NCBI GenBank assembly: GCA_937877545.1
Contig: CALFJE010000132.1
Coordinates: forward strand, 1-9,069
Length of the DNA stretch: 9,069 bases
Origin: an uncultured Selenomonadales bacterium
GTDB taxonomy: Bacteria > Bacillota > Negativicutes > Selenomonadales > Selenomonadaceae
Direction of reading: 5' to 3'
Positions 1 through 6,545 of the stretch are shown piece by piece; position 1 is the stretch's first letter, and each line of letters starts with the position of its first letter. The position numbers were made by a program, and so were the translations under genes. The notes under the pieces were generated by a model, which was given only the letters and a program-made list of their open reading frames with translations, was not told the origin of the DNA and did no database searches.

Positions 1-672
1 GCTAATCCGACGGCTCAAGGTCAGCTCGCTAATCCGACAGCTCAAGGACAATTTGCTAATCCGACGGCTCAAGGGCAATTTGCTAATCCGACGGCTCAAG
101 GTCAATTTGCTAATCCGACAGCTCAAGGTCAATTTGCTAATCCGACAGCTCAAGGTCAATTTGCTAATCCGACAGCTCAAGGACAATTTGCTAATCCGAC
201 GGCTCAAGGTCAATTCGCTAATCCGACAGCTCAAGGTCAATTCGCTAATCCGACGACTCAAGGTCAATTCGCTCAACCGACGGCGCAAGGGCAATTCGCT
301 ACTCCGACAACTCAAGGTCAATTCGCTAATCCGACGGCGCAAGGTCAATTTGCTCAGCCGACAACTCAAGGTCAATTCGCTAATCCGACGGCTCAAGGTC
401 AGCTCGCTAATCCGACGGCTCAAGGTCAATTCGCTAATCCGACGGCTCAAGGTCAATTCGCTCCTCCGACGGCTCAAGGTCAATTCGCTAATCCGACAGC
501 TCAAGGTCAATTTGCTCAGCCGACCGCTCAAGGTCAATTCGCTAATCCGACGTCGCAAGGGCAATTCGTTAATCCGACGCAAGGTCAATTCGCTAATCCG
601 ACGGCTCAAGGGCAATTCGCTCAACCGACGGCTCAACCGCAAGAAGCTCCTCCGACGCAACAAGAACCGATT
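1..672 (+). repeat. 27-base in-frame tandem repeat (about 25 units)
   Basis: Units run every 27 bases from base 1 and the array is probably longer to the left. Unit 22 (568-591) has lost one codon and is 24 bases. The last two (619-672) are degenerate: AQPTAQPQE and APPTQQEPI. Units 1-9 are nearly identical in DNA sequence, while units 10-25 carry more substitutions, so the array looks younger towards its 5' side. Units 1 (1-27) and 15 (379-405) are identical and share the rare GQL ending. Units 2 and 7 are also identical. This suggests block duplication or unequal recombination. Confidence 0.97.
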
Positions 673-1533
673 GAAATCCTGCAGAATATCGACGGAAAAC
701 AGAAACTCAATGAGGAATTCGTCGCACGGCAAAAGGAAATGCGCGGGCAAATGAATGTGCTTAAAAATGAGCTTATTCAAAGCAATTGGCAGAATACGCC
801 GCAGACAAACGATACGATGAAGTCGCTGGCGCAATTCCTCCTGCGAAGTGCTCAATATACCACTCCGCGCGACTTCGCATTACTCCAAAATTTCGTGAAC
901 CAATCGACCGAAACGATGTCCGAAACCGAAGCGCGTCACCTGCAAAACTTACTGCGCCTTTGCCAAAACAATTTGCCAATGACTGTACAACAAGCCGCCG
1001 TCCAACAGAAATTGCCCGACTTGCCGCGCCTGTGGGCGTTTATGCAAATGTGCGATATGGCACGCATAAGCTCCGGCATGAACGCCAAAGCCTTTAAACG
1101 CGCCGGCAGAGATGTCGCCGATTTCGCAATGTCAATGCGCCGCGCCATGACCGCCGATAATTCCGTTATCCAAAATCAACGCTCCTTCCAAATGATGATG
1201 CCGATTTATTTGGGCGATAACACCGCCAGCTACCCGACGTATCTTAGCGTCTACGACGAAAACGAACGCGACGAGGAGACCGGCGAAAATCGTAAGGAGA
1301 CGTGGCTGAGGATTTGCGTCTTGACCGACCACATCGGGGCGGCTGAATTGGTTTTCCGAATCTACAACGAGACCGAACTCGACTTGCGCTTTTACTTTTC
1401 GCGCCGCGATATAGCCGAAGAGTTCAGAGGCATTTACCTCGAAGACCTCAAAGACTCAATCAATCAATCGTCGGCATTAAGCGTGGGCGAGGTGCGCGTG
1501 GGCGGCGGCTCCGAGCGAATGTTCAGCTTCTAA
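1..1533 (+). CDS. FliK/YlqG-like flagellar hook-length-type protein with a nonapeptide repeat array (5'-truncated by window edge)
   Basis: The frame is open from base 1 to the TAA at 1531-1533, giving 510 visible residues; the start lies left of the window. Residues 1-224 are about 25 tandem copies of a nonapeptide, consensus ANPTAQGQF. Positions 2 (N/Q/T/P), 5 (A/T/S) and 9 (F/L) vary, and nearly all units lack charged residues. Residues 225-390 are mostly helical, Gln-rich sequence. Residues about 392-495 alternate hydrophobic strands (MMMPIYLGD, WLRICVLTDHIGAAELVFRI, LDLRFYF) and end in a helix, resembling the FliK C-terminal domain that contacts FlhB. The repeats would fit the extended, disordered ruler or linker part of such a protein. 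Context supports this, since an FlhB C-domain homologue and flgE follow, as in ylqG-ylqH of Bacillus. The flagellar role is inferred from fold pattern and neighbours; no catalytic motif is visible. An internal ATG at 739 is not the start because the open frame continues upstream. Confidence 0.6.
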   Translation, partial: ANPTAQGQLANPTAQGQFANPTAQGQFANPTAQGQFANPTAQGQFANPTAQGQFANPTAQGQFANPTAQGQFANPTAQGQFANPTTQGQFAQPTAQGQFATPTTQGQFANPTAQGQFAQPTTQGQFANPTAQGQLANPTAQGQFANPTAQGQFAPPTAQGQFANPTAQGQFAQPTAQGQFANPTSQGQFVNPTQGQFANPTAQGQFAQPTAQPQEAPPTQQEPIEILQNIDGKQKLNEEFVARQKEMRGQMNVLKNELIQSNWQNTPQTNDTMKSLAQFLLRSAQYTTPRDFALLQNFVNQSTETMSETEARHLQNLLRLCQNNLPMTVQQAAVQQKLPDLPRLWAFMQMCDMARISSGMNAKAFKRAGRDVADFAMSMRRAMTADNSVIQNQRSFQMMMPIYLGDNTASYPTYLSVYDENERDEETGENRKETWLRICVLTDHIGAAELVFRIYNETELDLRFYFSRRDIAEEFRGIYLEDLKDSINQSSALSVGEVRVGGGSERMFSF

Positions 1534-1535
1534 GG

Positions 1536-1564
1536 TTGACGCGGCGATTGGCGGCAAATATAAT
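1536..1564 (+). promoter_or_regulatory. Sigma-A promoter for the FlhB-like gene
   Basis: TTGACG at 1536-1541 and TATAAT at 1559-1564 are separated by 17 bases, which is 11 of 12 matches to the vegetative consensus. The predicted start point is near 1571, about 25 bases before the chosen ATG at 1596. It begins 3 bases after the stop of the repeat gene, so the FlhB-like gene can be transcribed independently of it. Confidence 0.75.
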
Positions 1565-1595
1565 CGGTTAAAGTTCAACAGCAAGGATGATAAAA

Positions 1596-1943
1596 ATGAG
1601 TAAAGGACGCAATTCGCCGTCGTCAGCATTGCAACAACAAAAAGCGGTCGCGCTCAAGTACGAGGCGGAACGAGACAACGCGCCACGCGTGATAGCTAAA
1701 GGTCGCGGACACGTCGCCGAACACATTTTGGAAGCCGCGCAGAAAAATTCGGTGCCCGTCTATCAGGACAAAACGCTCGTCAACATGCTCATGGCTTTGG
1801 AGATAGACCGCGAAATACCGCCGGAATTGTACAAGGCGATAGCGGAGGTAATGGCTTACGTGTACAAAATGGATAAGTCGCACGGGCAAGCCGCCGCCGC
1901 TCGCCGCCTCGCCGCCCAACGTCGACGCAACAGCCTGTTTTGA
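1596..1943 (+). CDS. FlhB C-terminal-domain homologue (YlqH/FhlX type)
   Basis: The 115-residue soluble protein matches only the cytoplasmic C-terminal part of FlhB, the export switch of the flagellar type III apparatus. Recognisable blocks are AVALKYE (residues 17-23), APRVIAKG (28-35), the VPVYQDKTLVNMLMALEI stretch from 52, and EIPPELYKAIAEVMAYVYKM, followed by an Ala/Arg-rich basic tail (about 95-115). FlhB carries NPTH just before the AVALKY block; here the residues are QQQK, so autocleavage is not expected and the protein resembles the processed C-terminal fragment. No membrane segments are present. ATG 1596 is preferred because AAGGA at 1583-1587 sits 8 bases upstream. The alternative ATG at 1587 overlaps that ribosome site. 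It follows the FliK-like gene, its likely functional partner. The family is clear; the exact role (substitute or modulator of FlhB switching) is inferred. Confidence 0.85.
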   Translation: MSKGRNSPSSALQQQKAVALKYEAERDNAPRVIAKGRGHVAEHILEAAQKNSVPVYQDKTLVNMLMALEIDREIPPELYKAIAEVMAYVYKMDKSHGQAAAARRLAAQRRRNSLF

Positions 1944-1951
1944 AAAAAATT

Positions 1952-1978
1952 TAAGTCAACGTTGCCAAGTTACGATAT
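1952..1978 (+). promoter_or_regulatory. Candidate sigma-28 (SigD/FliA) promoter upstream of flgE
   Basis: TAAG (1952-1955) and ACGATAT (1972-1978) lie 16 bases apart, against a Bacillus SigD consensus of TAAA-N14-16-CCGATAT. Each element has one mismatch. No good sigma-A pair is visible between the FlhB-like stop and flgE. A start near 1985 would leave a leader of about 130 bases. The assignment rests on motif and context only. Confidence 0.45.
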
Positions 1979-2006
1979 AGTTAGCAAAGTCAAGCACGAA
2001 CTTGGC
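1964..2006. repeat. 8-bp inverted repeat spanning the flgE promoter -10
   Basis: GCCAAGTT at 1964-1971 is perfectly complementary to AACTTGGC at 1999-2006, with 27 bases between. The left arm abuts the candidate sigma-28 -10 element and the right arm lies in the predicted early transcript. It could be an operator or chance; no T-run follows, so it is not a terminator. Confidence 0.4.
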
Positions 2007-2113
2007 GAAAAATATCCAAATGAATCGGTCAGACCCTTAAATCGTCGAACGGACTCACTAAAGACAAGGAACGTCAAACACATCTGACCTTAAGCAAAGG
2101 AGAAGTGATTTTT

Positions 2114-3943
2114 ATGATGCGTTCCCTGTTCTCCGGCGTGTCCGGGATAAAAGTTCACCAAACACGCATGGACGTTATCGGTAACAACATCGCCAACATC
2201 AACACAATCGGCTTCAAGTCAAGCCGCACAACTTTTTCCGATATGTTCTCGCAACTGCAACGCGCCGCCTCCGCCCCGACCGACAGCCAAGGCGGTATCA
2301 ACCCGCGGCAAATCGGCTTGGGCGTCAACGTGGAAAGTATCGATTTAATGTTCGCCGACGCTTCGCCGCAACAGACAGGTAAAAATACCGACCTCGCGCT
2401 TTCGGGCAACGGGCTGTTTGTCCTCAAAAACGGCGACCAATCCTATTACACCCGCAACGGCGCGTTTATGTTCGACGAGGACGGCTATTACGTCTTGCCC
2501 GGCAGCGGCTTGCGCGTCCAAGGTTGGAACGCCACTTCCGACGGCGTGCTCGATACCAACAGCCTGTCCACCGATATTATCGTCCCCGTAGGCAAAACCA
2601 TGGAGGCTACCGAAACCACCAGCATAACTTACACCGGCAACCTCGATAAGGAGTCGCGCATCATCGAAAAAATCACTTACACCAACTCTACAAATCCCAA
2701 TGCCGACGCCACCAGAGTTACAACCAGCGACGACGAGGGCAATACGACCAGTATCAACGTCGACGGCGAAAACGTCATGGCGGCTAAGATAACCTTCAGA
2801 GACGGCACGACCATGAACGTCACGAGCGGCTACTACGAAGTCGGCAAAAGCGTCCCCATTACGACCCTCGCCACCATTTACGATTCATTGGGCGGCAAGC
2901 ACGAGGTAACCGTTTTAATCGATAAAGACCCCACCTCCGAAGACGAAATCACCGACCCCGTGGCACTCGCCTCAGGCAAGCCCACGACAACTTACACCTA
3001 CACCGACGCCGACGGTAACGAATACCCCGTGCGCCAAACCGTCACTTATACTTACACCGACGCAGCCGGCGAAACGCAGACCCTTTCCGAGAGCCAAGTA
3101 ACCGATAACGGCGACGGCACTTATTCCTACACGGGCACCGCCACCGGCACGACTTACCCCGTAACGCGAACCGAAACCTACACCTACACCGACGCCGACG
3201 GCACCGAGCAGACGGTTGACCAAGCTAACGTCACGTCGACCGAAACCATGACTTACGACAATCGCTGGAGAGTTTACATTTCCCCCGGCATAGGCGAGAG
3301 AGGTCCCGCCGATTCGGCTTTCGCCAACAGCTACACGCGCAGCGCGGAGAACGGCAACCCCGAATCCGACGGCTCCGGCACAACCGGCACCATGAATATG
3401 GTTTCCTTCCTCTATTTCGACGAGCGCGGGCATTTCATCTCCAATGGCAAGGACGAGGACGCCTCCATTACTTTTAACTATTTTGACGGCAACGGCGCGG
3501 CGTCCAATCAGGCTATTATCGACTTTACGGGCTTGTCGCAATACGCCAACAATACGACCTCCTTCCCGACCACCAACGGCAATACGGCGGGCGTCCTGCA
3601 GAGCCTTTCCATTGACGGCAACGGCATAATCACGGGCACCTACACCAACGGCTTAAGCAAGGTTGAGGCTCAAATCGCGGTTGCGCAGTTCACCAACGCC
3701 GCCGGCTTAACCAAGGCGGGCACCACGATTTATCAAGAGTCCAACAACTCCGGTCAGGCGAATATCAAGACTATGGAAGACCTCGGCTTATCGGTTGTCG
3801 CCTCCGCGCTTGAGATGTCGAACGTCGACCTCGCCACCGAATTCTCCGACATGATTATTACGCAACGCGGCTTCCAAGCCAACTCGAAAATGACGACCGT
3901 CTCCGACGAAATGCTTGAGACCCTCGTCAACATGAAACGTTAA
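2114..3943 (+). CDS. flgE: Flagellar hook protein FlgE with a TYTYTD-repeat insertion
   Basis: The 609-residue protein is the hook subunit, exported by the flagellar secretion system and polymerised outside the cell. The N-terminus (MMRSLFSGVSGIKVHQTRMD, then VIGNNIANINTIGFKSSR) is the conserved rod/hook D0 segment. The C-terminus (SNVDLATEFSDMIITQRGFQANSK, to LVNMKR) is the matching Flg_bbr_C helix. No cleavable signal peptide is present, as expected for this export route. The middle (about residues 150-480) is the variable surface region. Residues 293-380 there contain three copies of a TYTYTDA(D/A)G motif. At 609 residues it is longer than the roughly 400-residue enteric FlgE. ATG 2114 is preferred because it gives the family-typical MMRSLFSG start with AGGAG at 2098-2102, 11 bases upstream. 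An upstream GTG at 2105 and an ATG at 2117 are possible. flgD, often next to flgE, is not in the window. Confidence 0.95.
   Translation: MMRSLFSGVSGIKVHQTRMDVIGNNIANINTIGFKSSRTTFSDMFSQLQRAASAPTDSQGGINPRQIGLGVNVESIDLMFADASPQQTGKNTDLALSGNGLFVLKNGDQSYYTRNGAFMFDEDGYYVLPGSGLRVQGWNATSDGVLDTNSLSTDIIVPVGKTMEATETTSITYTGNLDKESRIIEKITYTNSTNPNADATRVTTSDDEGNTTSINVDGENVMAAKITFRDGTTMNVTSGYYEVGKSVPITTLATIYDSLGGKHEVTVLIDKDPTSEDEITDPVALASGKPTTTYTYTDADGNEYPVRQTVTYTYTDAAGETQTLSESQVTDNGDGTYSYTGTATGTTYPVTRTETYTYTDADGTEQTVDQANVTSTETMTYDNRWRVYISPGIGERGPADSAFANSYTRSAENGNPESDGSGTTGTMNMVSFLYFDERGHFISNGKDEDASITFNYFDGNGAASNQAIIDFTGLSQYANNTTSFPTTNGNTAGVLQSLSIDGNGIITGTYTNGLSKVEAQIAVAQFTNAAGLTKAGTTIYQESNNSGQANIKTMEDLGLSVVASALEMSNVDLATEFSDMIITQRGFQANSKMTTVSDEMLETLVNMKR
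2990..3205 (+). repeat. Imperfect coding repeats in the FlgE outer domain
   Basis: The motif TYTYTDA(D/A)G starts at 2990, 3044 and 3176, in frame, with spacings of 54 and 132 bases. A related DNGDGTYSYTG sequence lies between the second and third copies. The stretch is rich in Thr, Tyr, Asp and Gly, and lies in the surface-exposed part of the hook protein where sequence is free to diverge. Confidence 0.85.
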
Positions 3944-3965
3944 TCCGACGGCTTAAAATAAAATG

Positions 3966-3992
3966 CCCCCTCCGATTTGGAAGGGGGTTTTT
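3966..3992 (+). terminator. Rho-independent terminator after flgE
   Basis: CCCCCTCC (3966-3973) pairs with GGAAGGGGG (3979-3987) around the loop GATTT, with one bulged A, and is followed by TTTTT (3988-3992). It begins 22 bases after the flgE stop. On the opposite strand the same stem is followed by an A/T-rich run, so it may also stop read-through from the convergent operon. Confidence 0.9.
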
Positions 3993-4052
3993 CTATGCCT
4001 GCGCGGCTCGCTCGCTTCGATTAAGTCTCCTAATGTCTTTTGTTTATTGAAA

Positions 4053-4084
4053 AACTTTTCTTTTGCCCGCCCAAAAGAAAAGTT
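4053..4084. repeat. 13-bp perfect palindrome with GC loop; probable terminator of the minus-strand operon
   Basis: AACTTTTCTTTTG (4053-4065) and CAAAAGAAAAGTT (4072-4084) are exact reverse complements around a 6-base CCCGCC loop. Read on the minus strand, the hairpin lies about 30 bases after the nth stop and its 3' arm runs into TTT, giving a five-T tract, so it can terminate the nth operon. An additional direct copy of CAAAAGAAAA follows at 4086-4095, giving a 14-base period. This composition resembles dispersed palindromic intergenic repeats seen in many bacterial genomes; that comparison is from memory. Confidence 0.75.
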
Positions 4085-4113
4085 ACAAAAGAAAAAGGCG
4101 TTCGCTACTTTCG

Positions 4114-4749
4114 CTACATTTGAGATGACGGGCAAATTTTTGACAGCGGGCAAGCTTCACACTTGGGCTTTCGCGCCGCGCAGATTTCCCGCCCGTGCCA
4201 AATCAGCCAGTGATGAGCGTCACTCCACTTTTCGCGAGGAATAATCCTTTGCAAACCGCGTTCGACCTCAAGCGGCGTCTTGCCCTCGGCAAGCTTTAAG
4301 CGATTGGCGAGGCGGAAAACGTGCGTGTCGACGGCTATCGCGGGATTTTTAAACGCGACGCTCGTCACGACGTTTGCAGTCTTCCTGCCGACGCCGGGCA
4401 ACTTAATCAGCTCGTCAAAATCGCTTGGGACGGAGCCGCCGTAGTCGTCAATCAAAATCTGCGCGGATTCGACGATATGTTTAGCCTTGGCGCGGAAGTA
4501 GCCGCACGGTCTGATAATCTCCTCCAGACGCGATTGCCCAAGTTGCAAAATTTGTTCGGGCGTGTTCGCCAACGGGAAGAGTTCTTGCGTTACCAGATTG
4601 ACGCGCTTATCGGTACATTGCGCCGACAATATCACCGCCACCAACAGCTCAAACGGCGAACCGAATTCCAGTTGCGGCACCGCGCCCCGATACGTCTCCT
4701 CCAAAATTTTCAGCTCTTCGCGTCTCAATGCGTCCATGTCAATCGCCAC
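4114..4749 (-). CDS. nth: Endonuclease III (DNA glycosylase/AP lyase)
   Basis: Base-excision repair enzyme that removes oxidised pyrimidines and cleaves the resulting abasic site. At 211 residues it equals the Escherichia coli enzyme in length. Visible features are the N-terminal SPFELLVAVILSAQCTD helix block (31-47), the helix-hairpin-helix LPGVGRKTA with catalytic Lys123, the VDTHVFR block with catalytic Asp141, and the C-terminal 4Fe-4S ligands Cys190, Cys197, Cys200 and Cys206 in C-x6-C-x2-C-x5-C spacing. All key residues are present. The start is taken as GTG 4747-4749, with GGAG 10 bases upstream; it overlaps the acetyltransferase stop by 11 bases. ATG 4735-4737, four codons in, is an alternative with a poorer ribosome site. 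It is the last gene of the minus-strand operon. There is no obvious functional link to its neighbours, so it may simply be co-transcribed. Confidence 0.97.
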   Translation of the reverse strand: MAIDMDALRREELKILEETYRGAVPQLEFGSPFELLVAVILSAQCTDKRVNLVTQELFPLANTPEQILQLGQSRLEEIIRPCGYFRAKAKHIVESAQILIDDYGGSVPSDFDELIKLPGVGRKTANVVTSVAFKNPAIAVDTHVFRLANRLKLAEGKTPLEVERGLQRIIPREKWSDAHHWLIWHGREICAARKPKCEACPLSKICPSSQM

Positions 4750-5182
4750 AACGAACCATCTCCAAATACGGCAACTCCTTAAAGCCGAGCCGCTTGTACA
4801 GAGTTACTGCCTTAGTGTTGTCCGCCTCCGTCTCAAGCCGCAAAATCTTATCGGGATTACGAGCCGCCACGTAGCGAATAAATTGCGAGCCGACGCCGCG
4901 CCCGCGATATTCCGCCGCAATGTAAATATCTTCAATCCAAACGCATTCGCCGCCAAACTCCGTCGAGTAGCTCCGCGCCGTGATTCCGTAGCCGATAATT
5001 TTTTCGCCGTCGACAAAAACGAAGCCCTCCGCGCAGGTCGAGCTGCTTAAGCAATTCGCAACGTTCGCCGCAAAAATTTCCTCCGAGCCGTCGGTTATGA
5101 CAGCGGGCGAAGTATAAAATTCGCGCATCATGCCGATAACTGCCGCGCCGTCGTCGGGGCGCATTTCACGTATCGTAACCAT
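4739..5182 (-). CDS. GNAT-family N-acetyltransferase
   Basis: The 147-residue single-domain protein should transfer an acetyl group from acetyl-CoA to an amine; its substrate cannot be read from the sequence. The N-terminal strand-helix (VTIREMRPDDGAAV) is typical of GNAT enzymes. Motif A, the CoA pyrophosphate loop, is DIYIAAEYRGRGVGSQF (about 85-101) with the R/Q-x-x-G-x-G pattern at 93-98. Motif B is the ADNTKAVTLYKRLGF stretch (120-134). It could be of the polyamine or amino-acid type; RimI is less likely because the usual RimI ends differ. ATG 5180-5182 lies one base after the DUF711 stop. AAGGAG about 14 bases upstream, inside that gene, is a rather distant ribosome site, so translational coupling is likely. 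The 3' end overlaps nth by 11 bases. Confidence 0.9.
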   Translation of the reverse strand: MVTIREMRPDDGAAVIGMMREFYTSPAVITDGSEEIFAANVANCLSSSTCAEGFVFVDGEKIIGYGITARSYSTEFGGECVWIEDIYIAAEYRGRGVGSQFIRYVAARNPDKILRLETEADNTKAVTLYKRLGFKELPYLEMVRCGD

Positions 5183-5183
5183 T

Positions 5184-6545
5184 TTAGTTCGTCAAGCTCC
5201 TTACGGGCGCGGGAATGCGTCCTCCGCGAGCTATGAACGCCTCCGAGCTGAATTGATTCTTGACGGGAACAATCGGGCAGTAGCCGAGCAAGCCGCCGTA
5301 TTCCACAACGTCGCCGACCTTCGCGCCGGGCACGGGGATAAGTCGAACGGCGGTTGTTTTGTTGTTGACGACGCCGATAGCCGCCTCGTCCGCGATAATC
5401 CCGCTGAGCGTCGCCGCGCTGACGTCGCCCGCCACGGCAATCATGTCAAGCCCCACGCTGCAAACGCACGTCATAGCCTCCAGCTTTTCAATCGACAACG
5501 AGCCTTGCCTGACGGCGTTAATCATGCCCTCATCCTCGCTGACGGGGATAAACGCGCCGCTAAGCCCTCCGACGTGCGAACTTGCCATAAGCCCGCCCTT
5601 TTTAACCGCGTCGTTGAGCAGGGCAAGCGCGGCAGTCGTTCCCGGTGCTCCGCAAGCCTCAAGTCCCATTTCCTCCAAAATCCGCGCAACCGAATCGCCG
5701 ACCGCCGGTGTGGGAGCCAATGACAAGTCGATTATCCCGAACGGCACGCCCAATCGCCGCGACGCCTCTTGAGCCACCAGTTGACCGACGCGGGTTATCT
5801 TGAACGCCGTCTTTTTAATCGCCTCGGCTATCTCGGTGAAGTTTGCGCCCTTTAAATCCTCCAGCGCGTGCTTGACGACGCCGGGACCGCTGACGCCGAC
5901 ATTGATAACGGTATCGGGTTCGCTGACGCCGTGGAACGCGCCCGCCATAAACGGATTGTCCTGCGGCGCGTTGGCGAAGATAACCAACTTGGCGCAACCG
6001 ATAGCCTGCCTGTCGCGAGTAAGCTCCGCCGTCCGCTTGATGACTTCGCCGGCTTCGCGCACGCAATCCATATTTATGCCCGCCTTGGTCGACGCGAGGT
6101 TAATCGAACTGCAGACCAAATCGGTAGCGGCTAGGGCTTGCGGAATGGATTCGATTAAAATCCTGTCGCCCGCCGTGCAGCCCTTTTCGACAAGCGCACT
6201 GAAACCGCCGATAAAATTAACGCCAACCTCCTTAGCGGCGCGGTCGAGCGTCTCGGCTATCGGGACGTAGCTGTCCGCCTTGCAGCTGTCGGCGACGATG
6301 GCTATCGGCGTGACGGAAATGCGCTTGTTGATAATCGGGACGCCGTATTCCGCCTCAATCTCCTCGCCCGTCTTGACAAGGAACTCGGCGGTCTTGGTGA
6401 TTTTGTCGTAGATGTTGCGGCAGAAGTCGCGCAGGTTGGGATGAGCACAATCGCGCAGGGATATGCCCATGGTTATCGTGCGCACGTCCAACTTGTTGAC
6501 CGTTATCATGCGATTTGTTTCCAAAATGTCTTCAATCGTTATCAA
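5184..6545 (-). CDS. DUF711 / UPF0210 family protein ('PFL family protein')
   Basis: The 453-residue protein matches the UPF0210 (DUF711) family in length and throughout its sequence, for example the starts MITIEDILETNRM and LDVRTITMGISLRDC, and the blocks NAPQDNPFMAGAFHGVSEPD, NVGVSGPGVVK, IDLSLAPTPAVGDSVA and ASSHVGGLSGAFIPVSEDEGM. Family members resemble the barrel of pyruvate formate-lyase, but no glycyl-radical motif (RVxGY) is present at the C-terminus here. The biochemical activity is unknown. The frame stays open to 6710, but residues from that extension overlap the HD gene and look like out-of-frame sequence. TTG at 6543-6545 is chosen because GGAGG lies 7 bases upstream and the protein then begins as family members do. 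The start overlaps the HD gene by 14 bases. In many bacteria this gene sits directly after an ACT-domain gene; here an HD gene separates them. Confidence 0.95.
   Translation of the reverse strand: MITIEDILETNRMITVNKLDVRTITMGISLRDCAHPNLRDFCRNIYDKITKTAEFLVKTGEEIEAEYGVPIINKRISVTPIAIVADSCKADSYVPIAETLDRAAKEVGVNFIGGFSALVEKGCTAGDRILIESIPQALAATDLVCSSINLASTKAGINMDCVREAGEVIKRTAELTRDRQAIGCAKLVIFANAPQDNPFMAGAFHGVSEPDTVINVGVSGPGVVKHALEDLKGANFTEIAEAIKKTAFKITRVGQLVAQEASRRLGVPFGIIDLSLAPTPAVGDSVARILEEMGLEACGAPGTTAALALLNDAVKKGGLMASSHVGGLSGAFIPVSEDEGMINAVRQGSLSIEKLEAMTCVCSVGLDMIAVAGDVSAATLSGIIADEAAIGVVNNKTTAVRLIPVPGAKVGDVVEYGGLLGYCPIVPVKNQFSSEAFIARGGRIPAPVRSLTN

Noticed and set aside
1..672. CRISPR array
   Set aside because: The 27-base units are directly contiguous with no spacers and are read in frame as protein.
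53..754. A 233-codon open frame reading LIRQLKVNS-type repeats through the tandem array
   Set aside because: It is the +1 shadow of the 27-base repeat. Because 27 is divisible by three, a frame free of stops in one unit stays free throughout. Frame 1 continues into the conserved C-terminal domain, while this one ends in meaningless sequence.
2972..3541. A 189-codon antisense open frame inside flgE
   Set aside because: It is complementary to the repeat-rich, GC-rich middle of flgE, shows no family features and has no convincing ribosome site; it is a by-product of codon bias.
5130..5772. Long plus-strand open frames opposite DUF711 and other minus-strand genes
   Set aside because: They are antisense to a conserved protein family, lack motifs and ribosome sites, and share the composition expected from the coding strand bias.
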